DNA of 64,000 bases, from NCBI RefSeq assembly GCF_011326755.1, contig NZ_JAAOIE010000001.1:770344-834343 (forward strand), given 5' to 3'. Both the position numbers and the translations under genes were made by a program. A model generated the notes under the pieces. It worked only from the letters and a program-made list of their open reading frames with translations. It was not told where the DNA came from and ran no database searches. This document shows, in pieces, positions 41,906 through 49,902 of the stretch. Within the stretch, counting starts at the first letter, position 1. Every line of letters starts with the position of its first letter. Origin of the DNA: Cochlodiniinecator piscidefendens (lineage in GTDB: Bacteria; Pseudomonadota; Alphaproteobacteria; Rhodobacterales; Rhodobacteraceae).

Positions 41906-43414
41906 ATGACACGCGACAGCAAAACCAAAGGACTTGACGGCGCTACGCATCGTTCTGCATCCGGCAGAAGAAACCGTGGTTTCGTCACTTCATTCGCCAA
42001 AGATGAAGACGGTAGCATTATCATCTTCTCCCTTTATATGTTTATTTTAATGGTCATGATCGGCGGTATCGCTGTTGATGTTATGCGCTTTGAATCACGG
42101 CGCGCACAGCTTCAAAATACGCTAGATCGCGCGATCTTGGCTGCGGCAGATTTGGATCAAACGCTTGATCCTGAATCCGTGGTTGAAGATTATTTCGACA
42201 AAGCAGGTCTTTCAGATTACTTGACCAATGTTACAGTTGATCAGGGTTTGGCACATCGCACAGTTTCTGCGACCTCTTCTACACCGGTAAACACAATGTT
42301 TATGGGATTGTTGGGCGTTGATGAGCTCACTGCGCCAGCCCAAGGTACAGCCGAAGAGCGCAAAGCCAATGTCGAAATTTCGATGGTTCTGGACATTTCA
42401 GGATCGATGGGCCGCAATAACAAAATTCAGTTACTACGTGACTCAGCATCGGAATTTGTGGAATCCGTTATTGGCACCAATAACGAAGGATTAACATCTG
42501 TTTCGCTTATCCCCTACACCGCACAGGTGAATGCAGGATCAGCCTTGTTTAATCAGATTGTGGATCCCAACGCCTACCGCGTACCAAATCACAGCTATTC
42601 CCACTGTATTGAATTTGAAACCGCTGACTTCAATCAGACTGGATTAGATTTTTCAAGCGCACGTCGTGGCAACAATCGTACAGCACCTGTTTCTGGCGCT
42701 TCGACACAATATTTTACATACGAACAAGGCCAACACTTCGAATGGAGCAGCAGCTCTTCGCGCCCAATCAGAAACCCAGGTTGTCCTGACGAAAGCTACG
42801 AAGAAATTGTGACCTTTAGTGAAGATATCTCAGACCTTCAGGATACAATCGGTCAGTATCGCGCACGTGCAAATACAGCTATCCACATTGGCATGAAGTG
42901 GGGTACAATCCTGCTCGACCCGACAACAAATGGTGTTATTCGCCAAATGGTCGCGGCGAACCAAGTTGATGACGCTTTTGAAAATCGTCCTGCGGCATGG
43001 AACGACACCGAAACACTGAAAGTTGTGGTCCTGATGACCGATGGTGAGAACGTAAGCACCTATCGCATCCGCAATTCATACTACAACAGCACCAGCGAAT
43101 ACGCCCATTGGAACCAGTATTCCCTTTGGAACTACCTGTATAGATACGTGTCTTCATACAACCGCTCGCGCTACTATGAGCTTCGCTATACCTCTTCACA
43201 GGCTGACAGCATGCTCTCAAACATATGCGACGCGGCGAAAGACAACAATATCACTGTTTTCACAATCGGCTTTGAGGTTGGAAACCATGGTGCAAACGTG
43301 ATGCGGAACTGCGCGTCCTCTCCATCCCACTTCTTCCGTGTAGAAGGTTTGGAAATTGGCGAAGCCTTCAATTCCATCGCTCGTCAGATTAACCAGCTGA
43401 GGTTGACACAATGA
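41906..43414 (+). CDS. TadG-like pilus-assembly protein with von Willebrand A domain
   Basis: 502 residues from ATG 41906 (a GTG lies one codon upstream at 41903; GGTAAGGT precedes). After a basic N-terminus comes a single membrane helix in a TadE/TadG-type context (EDGSIIIFSLYMFILMVMIG, then GIAVDVMRFESRRAQLQNTL). The outside part has a vWA domain with the metal-binding DISGSMG motif (about residue 167) and VVVLMTDGENVS, interrupted by a tyrosine/serine-rich insertion (NSYYNSTSEYAHWNQYSLWN). It probably sits in the inner membrane facing the periplasm. It heads a three-gene plus-strand unit whose other two members are TadE-like. Confidence 0.85.
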   Translation: MTRDSKTKGLDGATHRSASGRRNRGFVTSFAKDEDGSIIIFSLYMFILMVMIGGIAVDVMRFESRRAQLQNTLDRAILAAADLDQTLDPESVVEDYFDKAGLSDYLTNVTVDQGLAHRTVSATSSTPVNTMFMGLLGVDELTAPAQGTAEERKANVEISMVLDISGSMGRNNKIQLLRDSASEFVESVIGTNNEGLTSVSLIPYTAQVNAGSALFNQIVDPNAYRVPNHSYSHCIEFETADFNQTGLDFSSARRGNNRTAPVSGASTQYFTYEQGQHFEWSSSSSRPIRNPGCPDESYEEIVTFSEDISDLQDTIGQYRARANTAIHIGMKWGTILLDPTTNGVIRQMVAANQVDDAFENRPAAWNDTETLKVVVLMTDGENVSTYRIRNSYYNSTSEYAHWNQYSLWNYLYRYVSSYNRSRYYELRYTSSQADSMLSNICDAAKDNNITVFTIGFEVGNHGANVMRNCASSPSHFFRVEGLEIGEAFNSIARQINQLRLTQ

Positions 43415-43947
43415 CCCATATTATTAGTAAGTTCACCCATTGGCTCCGCAAAGAAGATGACGGCAACTCCACCATCGAATTTGCACTGTTCTTTCCAATG
43501 TTCATCGTGCTTTTCATTTCTGCCTTTGAGGCCGGGCTGTTATCGATCCGGGGCATCTTGATCGAACGTGCGTTGGACATCGCAGTACGTGACTTGCGCT
43601 TAGGAACATGGACTCCACCGACCCATACCGCGCTTCGCCAACGGGTTTGCGACAATGCAATCGGCATTCCCCAGTGTATGGATACACTGCTTTTGGAAAT
43701 GCAGCCTGTTTCAACCGAAAGCTGGGATTTGCTGAGCAATAATGCGCAATGTGTGGACCGTTCGCAGACAGTATTACCTGCGACCACATTTGACGGCGGA
43801 CATGAAAATAACATCATGCTGGTCCGTGCCTGCGCTGTCTTTTCACCGATCTTTCCTCAGATTGGCTTAGGCTATCACATCCAGAAAGATTCAACCGGCG
43901 GATATGCAGTGATTGCGTCCTCTGCCTTTGTGAACGAACCGAGGTAA
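43411..43947 (+). CDS. TadE-like envelope protein
   Basis: 178 residues with the TadE head: a polar start, then EDDGNSTIEFALFFPMFIVL FISAF with the conserved glutamate (EFAL) inside a single membrane helix, as in pseudopilin-like TadE. The periplasmic part holds four cysteines (CDNAIGIPQC, NAQC, ACAVF). The start overlaps the end of the vWA gene by 4 bases (ATGA), and its own stop overlaps the next start by one base, so all three genes are translationally coupled. Confidence 0.85.
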   Translation: MTHIISKFTHWLRKEDDGNSTIEFALFFPMFIVLFISAFEAGLLSIRGILIERALDIAVRDLRLGTWTPPTHTALRQRVCDNAIGIPQCMDTLLLEMQPVSTESWDLLSNNAQCVDRSQTVLPATTFDGGHENNIMLVRACAVFSPIFPQIGLGYHIQKDSTGGYAVIASSAFVNEPR

Positions 43948-44522
43948 TGGAAATGCAGATGTCATACAAAATGTCCCGCCTGCGCAGTAAACTCCGCAGC
44001 TTCGCACAAGATACCGACGCGGCGATCGCAATCGAAGCCATAATCGTTCTTCCCTTTATGATTTGGGCCTATGTCGGAATGTTCATCTTCTTTGATGCCT
44101 TCCGCGCTGAGGCCACAAACATCAAGGCGGCCTATACAATCAGTGACGCGCTGTCTCGGGAAACAAACCCCATCGACACAGCCTACATGGAAGGCCTCGA
44201 AGATGTGTTTTCATTCCTTGTCCACGGAAATGACACAACCTCACTACGCCTGACCGAAGTTATGTGGAGTGACACAAGCAATCGCTACGAAGTGATTTGG
44301 TCACACGCCACAGATTCCCGTCAGACATGGAACACTGCGTCAGTTCAGGAAATCAAAGATCATTTCCCGACACTTACAAACGGGGAACGCCTGATCGTAG
44401 TTGAAACAAGCATGATGTATTCGCCAGCGTTCAATGTCGGTCTAGACGAGTTTGAGTTTCAAAACCTCGTTGTGACCAGCCCGCGCTTTGCGCCACAGCT
44501 CTGCTGGGGAACAACCTGCTAA
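43947..44522 (+). CDS. TadE-like envelope protein
   Basis: 191 residues, again with a TadE-type membrane segment near residue 27 (DTDAAIAIEAIIVLPFMIWA, carrying the conserved acidic residue before the helix). The remainder is periplasmic (EVMWSDTSNRYEVIWSHATD) and ends CWGTTC with two cysteines. The start could be ATG 43947 or internal ATG codons 3 and 5. It completes the three-gene unit. Its stop overlaps the convergent gene downstream by 4 bases. Confidence 0.8.
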   Translation: MEMQMSYKMSRLRSKLRSFAQDTDAAIAIEAIIVLPFMIWAYVGMFIFFDAFRAEATNIKAAYTISDALSRETNPIDTAYMEGLEDVFSFLVHGNDTTSLRLTEVMWSDTSNRYEVIWSHATDSRQTWNTASVQEIKDHFPTLTNGERLIVVETSMMYSPAFNVGLDEFEFQNLVVTSPRFAPQLCWGTTC

Positions 44523-45037
44523 GCTGAAAGATCGCTATCACGCTGCGCAACAAGTAGGGTCAAAATCTCAGCCATTGATTTGCCCTGCCCCGCCGCAGTA
44601 ACGCCACCGATCCCGACGCTTCGGCCAAAAGACCACCACATACCCGGCGCCCATCCCATGGGTTGCCGGGTTTTCATTTTGATCGCAAAGCCATGCGAAG
44701 GTTTAAACGCAAGAAAACCACGCGCGACACTTTCGACATCGGCTACATTAAAAACAACGCGTCCATCGCTCGTGGTGAGAGAAGTTGGCGTTAAGGATAA
44801 GACGAGCCCGGTTGCATAATGAAGCCGAGCAGCAATCCAAAGAACGCTAAGCCCAAAAGCAATCATAAATATCTGCCAACCTATTGTCGCCGGAGGCTGT
44901 GCCAATGCGAGATAGACAACAAGCCCCCCTAGGATCAATAAGGTCATCATCCCAAATGTGCGACGCACACCAGACGCATTTAATGTGCAAATAACTTCAT
45001 CGTCAGCGTATTCGGTTTCTTGGGACTGCTCGGGCAT
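44519..45037 (-). CDS. Conserved hypothetical membrane protein
   Basis: 172 residues from ATG 45037 (MPEQSQETEYADDEVICTLN), chosen because GGAGAA lies just upstream; the frame extends 13 codons further. Two membrane helices (TFGMMTLLILGGLVVYLALA and GWQIFMIAFGLSVLWIAARL) are followed by a beta-rich domain (GLVLSLTPTSLTTSDGRVVF, VADVESVARGFLAFKPSHGF) reminiscent of bacterial PH-like YdbS/photosystem-assembly-type proteins. It ends convergently on the TadE-like gene. Exact role unknown. Confidence 0.65.
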   Translation of the reverse strand: MPEQSQETEYADDEVICTLNASGVRRTFGMMTLLILGGLVVYLALAQPPATIGWQIFMIAFGLSVLWIAARLHYATGLVLSLTPTSLTTSDGRVVFNVADVESVARGFLAFKPSHGFAIKMKTRQPMGWAPGMWWSFGRSVGIGGVTAAGQGKSMAEILTLLVAQRDSDLSA

Positions 45038-45085
45038 TGGGTTCTCCTTTGCCTTGTCATAGAAGCCCGCCAGCAAAACGTCTAG

Positions 45086-45940
45086 TCAATCGAGGTAATC
45101 GTCCGCGCGCAGGCCCGCGCGTTCATAGTGCACAGGCAAAACCCGACCATACAGTTGCTTGGTGCGCTCTGGGCTGCCGCACATTCCGCGCTCGGACACA
45201 TAAGAAAAAATAGCGACATGGCGCGCGCGATCACCGGTTAACGGCGCAACCCGGTGCAAGCTATATCGTCCTTGGAACAATTGGAGATCGCCCGGTTCCA
45301 GATGTAACACTTTAATCTTGTCCGAGGTGCCATCCAATACGCGACGCACTTCGTCAAAGTTTTCTCCACCCTGACCTTGGTTGCGGATCATGGGGGCATA
45401 TTCAAATGCTCCGCCGCCTTTCGCGTTCTGTAGCGCCAGTGTCACGGTGAAATTGTTAGTGTCAAAGTGCCAAGGAAACCCATTCCCTTCCTTCGCCGTG
45501 TTCACAATCACATCCGCCAGCGGGTCGTCATACCGAAAAAAGCGATCTTCAGACTCCCCAAGGCATTCGCGGACGAAATCGTCAAACCCTTCGAAATCAT
45601 GGATTTGGCGCAACGCTCCATCAGGACTAAAATTATCAGCGGGTACAAACGCATTGGAACGATCATAAAACTGCCGAACAGGATGATCCAATGGCAATGT
45701 TTCATCGTCTTGCGAGAAATACACATTTGTGCGGTTGTAACTACGGTGACCTTTATGTGCGACGCTCTCTGCTTCGGTCGCCGTGGCGCGTATGCCATCA
45801 ACAGTCAGAAAGTTCTTTAAAACCGCACACCCATCACGCCCCAATTGTTCTTGAACTTTGGTGAGAAGCGCAGCGTAAGCCGCGCTTTCCTTTTTGTGGA
45901 TAGGATAGAGAGCAAGGTTAATATTGCCCTCCCCCATCAT
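45086..45940 (-). CDS. Fe(II)/2-oxoglutarate-dependent oxygenase
   Basis: 284 residues with a double-stranded beta-helix oxygenase signature. NGFPWHFDTNNFTVTLALQN gives the HxD iron ligands, LEPGDLQLFQGRYSLHRVAP gives the distal histidine, and RARHVAIFSYVSERG the 2-oxoglutarate-binding arginine. The HxD (not HxG) indicates hydroxylation rather than halogenation. Start ATG 45940 overlaps the previous gene by 4 bases; a second ATG follows directly. With the dehydrogenase and the divergent LysR gene it looks like a small catabolic unit, probably for a hydroxylatable amino-acid-like substrate, but this is inference. Confidence 0.8.
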   Translation of the reverse strand: MMGEGNINLALYPIHKKESAAYAALLTKVQEQLGRDGCAVLKNFLTVDGIRATATEAESVAHKGHRSYNRTNVYFSQDDETLPLDHPVRQFYDRSNAFVPADNFSPDGALRQIHDFEGFDDFVRECLGESEDRFFRYDDPLADVIVNTAKEGNGFPWHFDTNNFTVTLALQNAKGGGAFEYAPMIRNQGQGGENFDEVRRVLDGTSDKIKVLHLEPGDLQLFQGRYSLHRVAPLTGDRARHVAIFSYVSERGMCGSPERTKQLYGRVLPVHYERAGLRADDYLD

Positions 45941-46920
45941 TCTGCCGCAATCCGGTCAGCCTTTGGGTTGATTTCATACCCCGGCTCTTCGGGTTCATCA
46001 TCTGTCATTTCCGGTGGGAACCCTGGTGCACGAATATCAAGACCTGTCGCATCTTCGAGACGACGGATAATGTTTGGTGACAATTCACGCGAACCATATT
46101 TTTCGATACCATCTTTGAAGATTTTGATCATCAATGGATTCATCTCAAGCGGAACATTTGCCCGATCTGCAACGCTTTGAAAGAGGCTAATATCCTTAAG
46201 CACCAGATCCATAGTGAAGGAAATATCGCGAGAACCATTCAAGATCACTTGGCTTTCGGTTTCATGCACAAAGCTATTGCCAGATGAAATTCGAATAGCT
46301 TCATACGCAGTCGCAAGGTCCATTCCAGCTGCACCCGAAACGGTCAGCGCCTCAGCCACAGAAATAAGGTTAGCTGTCGCGAGATAGTTCGTAACAACCT
46401 TTAGAACTGAAGCAGAACCAAGATCGCCCGTGTGTAAAACACGACGTCCCATTGTGGTCAGAAACGGCAAAATGCGATCAAAGGTTTCGCGATCACAGCC
46501 CGCGAAAATAGCGATATTGCCTGTATCCGCGCGGTGGCAACCACCGGAAACTGGACAATCAACGGCGGCGCCACCAAGTGCGTGAACTTTTTCGGCCAGG
46601 CGCTTTACTTCAGCTTCATCCGTGGTGGACATTTCCATCCAGATTTTGCCGGGACCCATTGCCTTCAGGATACCATTTTCGCCTTCCATGACTGCGGCAG
46701 ACGCGGCGGGTGACGGCAAACAGGTGATCACGGCATCGCAATCGCGCATCAATTGCTCTGGGCTTTCGCCTTTCGCTGCGCCCAGCGCGACAAAACTGTC
46801 CATGAGTTCTTCGTTCAAATCAAGAACTGTGATATTCACGCCATTGCGCAGCAGACTTCCTGACAGTTTACCGCCAACGTTGCCAAGCCCGATAAAGCCT
46901 ACCTTCAAATCCGTTCCCAT
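45937..46920 (-). CDS. 3-hydroxyisobutyrate-dehydrogenase-family oxidoreductase
   Basis: 327 residues from ATG 46920; the frame is open 11 codons upstream, but MGTDLKVGFIGLGNVGGKLS is the expected N-terminus with a Rossmann GxGxxG, and AAGGAACACCC lies 5 bases before. GAAVDCPVSGGCHRADTGNI is the family motif and SVLKVVTNYLATANLISVAE holds the catalytic lysine. It oxidises a beta-hydroxy acid with NAD(P). It overlaps the oxygenase downstream by 4 bases (ATGA), and the LysR regulator is divergent. Confidence 0.88.
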   Translation of the reverse strand: MGTDLKVGFIGLGNVGGKLSGSLLRNGVNITVLDLNEELMDSFVALGAAKGESPEQLMRDCDAVITCLPSPAASAAVMEGENGILKAMGPGKIWMEMSTTDEAEVKRLAEKVHALGGAAVDCPVSGGCHRADTGNIAIFAGCDRETFDRILPFLTTMGRRVLHTGDLGSASVLKVVTNYLATANLISVAEALTVSGAAGMDLATAYEAIRISSGNSFVHETESQVILNGSRDISFTMDLVLKDISLFQSVADRANVPLEMNPLMIKIFKDGIEKYGSRELSPNIIRRLEDATGLDIRAPGFPPEMTDDEPEEPGYEINPKADRIAAE

Positions 46921-46969
46921 GGGTGTTCCTTTCAAATTTCGGTGGTTTACCAAGAGCTACCTTGACCTT

Positions 46970-46983
46970 TTTCAAAATTGAAA
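46970..46983. promoter_or_regulatory. Candidate LysR-type operator between divergent genes
   Basis: TTTCAA-AA-TTGAAA (46970-46983) is a perfect inverted repeat in the 105-base gap between the dehydrogenase start (46920) and the LysR start (47026). LysR regulators typically bind such T-N11-A-like dyads to control the divergent unit and themselves. Assignment rests on symmetry and position only. Confidence 0.4.
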
Positions 46984-47025
46984 TGAATAATAAGCCAACC
47001 TGTCCTAAAGAAAATTTGTAACAGA

Positions 47026-47925
47026 ATGGCTGATCTTCCCAATCTTGTGTGGCTGCGGGCGTTTGAGGCGTCCGCCCGACTGCGCAGTTTTACAGCAGCC
47101 GCAACCGAACTTGGCCTCACCCAAGCCGCGATCAGCCATCAAGTGCGAAGCCTTGAGAAAAGCTTTGGCGTATTACTGTTTACTCGGCGTTCGCGCACTC
47201 TTGAGCTTACGGAATTGGGGCATGCATATTATCCATCAATTTCCCAAGCAATCGACGACATTGCTTTTTCAACACGTGGGCTTTTGGGGCCAAGCCGAAC
47301 AAAGACCATCACTTTACGCGCTCCGATTTCCACAGCGGTCTTATGGATCGCACCAAAACTAGGCGCGTTTCACGCTGCGAACCCCGCGATAAATATCCGT
47401 CTTATTTCAGCGATCTGGGCGGATTCCACGGAAGAAGGGGATATTGATGTCGATCTACGCCTAGGGCCGAGCAGTTGGTTCGGACGACGCGCACATTTGC
47501 TAGCCGAAGAATCCGTTATTCCCGTGTGTGCAGCGCATCAAGCGCATCGTATTCACACAGTAGACGCCTTATTTGAACAGGAATTGATACACATCCACGG
47601 TTTTCAGGATCACTGGCTCAGACTGTCGAGAAATCACGGCATCGACATTTCAAACAAACCCCAGGCTTTATTTGTCGACACCTCATTGGCCGCGATTGAG
47701 CTGGCCGCAAGTGGCGCCGGTGTTGCAATGATGATGAAACGTTATGCGGATGGCCCGCTGAAACGTGTGCAGTTGGTACAAGCCTTGGATTTGGAATTAG
47801 AGATGGGCCAAGGGCACTACCTTATGCCTACCGCTGGCCCCAACCAACATAGCGTTGAGGCCGCATTGGTCCGGGACTGGGTTGTCGGGCTGTTTCAAAC
47901 ACCGCGCACAGATGCTGTTCTCTGA
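47026..47925 (+). CDS. LysR-family transcriptional regulator
   Basis: 299 residues. The N-terminal winged helix-turn-helix reads FTAAATELGLTQAAISHQVR SLEK, very close to the GcvA subgroup, followed by the two-lobed effector domain (LRAPISTAVLWIAPKLGAFH, DVDLRLGPSSWFG). ATG 47026 follows a short spacer. It is divergent from the 3-hydroxyisobutyrate-dehydrogenase-like and 2-oxoglutarate oxygenase genes, whose activator or repressor it probably is. Confidence 0.9.
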   Translation: MADLPNLVWLRAFEASARLRSFTAAATELGLTQAAISHQVRSLEKSFGVLLFTRRSRTLELTELGHAYYPSISQAIDDIAFSTRGLLGPSRTKTITLRAPISTAVLWIAPKLGAFHAANPAINIRLISAIWADSTEEGDIDVDLRLGPSSWFGRRAHLLAEESVIPVCAAHQAHRIHTVDALFEQELIHIHGFQDHWLRLSRNHGIDISNKPQALFVDTSLAAIELAASGAGVAMMMKRYADGPLKRVQLVQALDLELEMGQGHYLMPTAGPNQHSVEAALVRDWVVGLFQTPRTDAVL

Positions 47926-47992
47926 TCCACACATCCAACCCTGCACATAAGGCCACGTTGGCTTATATTCGATGTGAAAGGAGGGCAAAGTC

Positions 47993-48904
47993 ATGTCGAT
48001 ACGCCCTATTAAATCTCAGAGTCTCGCTGTGCCGACTATCGAAGGCGCAGGCGTTAAGTTGCATCGCGCCTTTGGGTTTTCAAAACCCAAAGCGCTTGAT
48101 CCATTTCTGCTATTTGACGATTTTCGCAATGACAATCCCGAGGATTATCAAGCGGGATTTCCATGGCATCCCCATCGTGGCATCGAAACAATCACCTATG
48201 TATTAGACGGCACAGTAGAACACAGTGACAGCCTCGGCAACAGAGGTGAACTTGGCCCCGGCAGCGTCCAATGGATGACCGCAGGGTCCGGCATTTTGCA
48301 TCAAGAGCTTCCCCGTGGAAATGCCCGTGGTCAGATGCATGGCTTTCAACTTTGGTCCAACCTCCCACGCGATCTAAAAATGACAGCCCCGCGATACCAA
48401 GACATGGCCGCTTCTGACATTCCCCTCATTGAGGAAGACGACGGGACAAAGGTCAAAGTGATTATCGGGTCCTTTTGGGGGCAAACCGGCCCCATCGACG
48501 GGATCGCAGCTGACCCACAATACTTAGACATTTCTATTCCACCCGGTGTAAAAAAGACCTTTCCACTTGATACCTACAGGCGCGCATTTGCTTATGTCTT
48601 TTCTGGCTCAGGGGCCTTTTCGGACGCGTCTGCACCTATCGGTGTTTTATTAGAAAAAGAAGTGCGCGGCGAAGAGGTCAATATTCGCGATTTATCTGGC
48701 AACCGAACATTGATCCAATTCGACAGCGGAGATGAAGTGTCCGTTCAAGCTGGCGAAAAAGGACTGCGGTTTCTACTCATTTCAGGTGCCCCAATTGAGG
48801 AACCCGTCGCGTGGCACGGCCCAATTGTCATGAACACACCTGAAGAATTGAAAACTGCATTTTCAGAGCTGCGCAATGGAACCTTCATCAAACCTGCGCA
48901 TTAA
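47993..48904 (+). CDS. Pirin family protein
   Basis: 303 residues, a bicupin of the pirin family. The N-terminal cupin contains PWHPHRGIETITYVLDGTVE and ILHQELPRG, which supply the three histidines and one glutamate that bind iron in pirins. LPRDLKMTAPRYQDM and AFAYVFSGSGAF follow in the second half. Some pirins have quercetinase activity, others are regulators. ATG 47993 is preceded by AAAGGAGGGC, a strong ribosome site. The stop overlaps the convergent tetR by 4 bases. Confidence 0.92.
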   Translation: MSIRPIKSQSLAVPTIEGAGVKLHRAFGFSKPKALDPFLLFDDFRNDNPEDYQAGFPWHPHRGIETITYVLDGTVEHSDSLGNRGELGPGSVQWMTAGSGILHQELPRGNARGQMHGFQLWSNLPRDLKMTAPRYQDMAASDIPLIEEDDGTKVKVIIGSFWGQTGPIDGIAADPQYLDISIPPGVKKTFPLDTYRRAFAYVFSGSGAFSDASAPIGVLLEKEVRGEEVNIRDLSGNRTLIQFDSGDEVSVQAGEKGLRFLLISGAPIEEPVAWHGPIVMNTPEELKTAFSELRNGTFIKPAH

Positions 48905-49491
48905 GCCGCAACAGAATTGCGGACCATATCCCAGTAAATGCTTTGGACCGTTTCGCGGTCCAAACGCCCCCCATCGCGATACCAGGTGTTCACCCCAGTC
49001 AACATCGCGATAACGGCCAAAGTCGCCAACTTTGTATCTGGAACTGCAAATATCCCAGTGTCTTGGCCATTCTTCAAAATACCGCCCAGCACATTTTCAT
49101 ATTGCTTACGCAGCCCTTCGACTACGGAAAAGTTGTCGTCATCCAGATTTCTCAATTCCATATATGCAATAAAAACAGCCTCTTGGCGATCTGCATGGAA
49201 GCCAATGTGGAACCGAACAAAAGCCTCTAGATCTTCCATCGGTCCGATACTGTTGGGGTGATGAAGCTGCCAAGCCTCAAGCAATTCCTCAAGATGCCCC
49301 TTCATCAAATCAAACAAAAGCGATTGCTTATCTTTGGTATAAAGGTAAAGCGCCCCCGCCTGCACACCCACGTCTTTTGCAATTTGGCGCATGGATACAG
49401 CTGCAAAACCGTGACGTGCAAAAAGCGTCTGCGCCGCAGCGCGGACCCGCGGACCAGTAATATCTGAATGAGAACCTGTTTTTCGTGCCAT
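48901..49491 (-). CDS. TetR-family transcriptional regulator
   Basis: 196 residues. The N-terminal helix-turn-helix is VRAAAQTLFARHGFAAVSMR QIAKDVGVQAGALYLYTKDK; the C-terminal ligand domain is helical with aromatic residues (LIAW-like patterns, AVIAMLTGVNTWYRDGGRLD). An exact TGAAC-N4-GTTCA palindrome sits 15-28 bases before its start and a matching one before the acyl-CoA synthetase gene, so it probably represses both itself and that gene, releasing them on binding an acyl-CoA or related ligand. Confidence 0.9.
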   Translation of the reverse strand: MARKTGSHSDITGPRVRAAAQTLFARHGFAAVSMRQIAKDVGVQAGALYLYTKDKQSLLFDLMKGHLEELLEAWQLHHPNSIGPMEDLEAFVRFHIGFHADRQEAVFIAYMELRNLDDDNFSVVEGLRKQYENVLGGILKNGQDTGIFAVPDTKLATLAVIAMLTGVNTWYRDGGRLDRETVQSIYWDMVRNSVAA

Positions 49492-49505
49492 ACCCTCTGT
49501 CTATA

Positions 49506-49519
49506 TGAACATACGTTCA
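49506..49519. promoter_or_regulatory. TetR operator at its own promoter
   Basis: TGAACATACGTTCA, a TGAAC-N4-GTTCA dyad, lies 15-28 bases before the tetR start. The same form, TGAACACTCGTTCA, occurs at 51531-51544. Confidence 0.6.
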
Positions 49520-49608
49520 GTTCAAGAGTAGATCATCTAGGTGTCTTTTGCTTGTGGGGCCTGCAGCAAGTTCGTATAAATGAAACGAATGAATGTAAGG
49601 GGCAGTCA

Positions 49609-49902
49609 ATGCAACTCCGCCAGATTATGATTGCGCTCCTTTTGCCAGCGATGGGTGCCTGCGCACAGTTTCCATCTGTCGATGCGTCCGTCTCTGACCG
49701 CGCGCGCCAAGCTGATTTTCCGACGCTATTGCCAATGGATCAATTGACTCAATATAATACACCGCCCCAAATTGATGACGCTCTGGTCGGATCATTAGAG
49801 GCCCGCGTTGCAAACCTGCGAGCACGTGCAGCACGGTTGCGGGGGCAGGTGATTAGCCAACAAACCCGTCAATACCTGCAAGACGGCGCAGCGCGACTTT
49901 AG
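49609..49902 (+). CDS. Hypothetical lipoprotein
   Basis: 97 residues from ATG 49609, with GTAAGGGGC just upstream. The signal peptide ends in a lipobox (MIALLLPAMGACAQ, cysteine about residue 18). The rest is a helical polar domain (SLEARVANLRARAARLRGQV). Anchored in the periplasm or outer membrane; unknown function. It is divergent from tetR, so the operator at 49506 may also affect it. The 3' end overlaps the convergent acyl-CoA synthetase by 4 bases. Confidence 0.75.
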   Translation: MQLRQIMIALLLPAMGACAQFPSVDASVSDRARQADFPTLLPMDQLTQYNTPPQIDDALVGSLEARVANLRARAARLRGQVISQQTRQYLQDGAARL

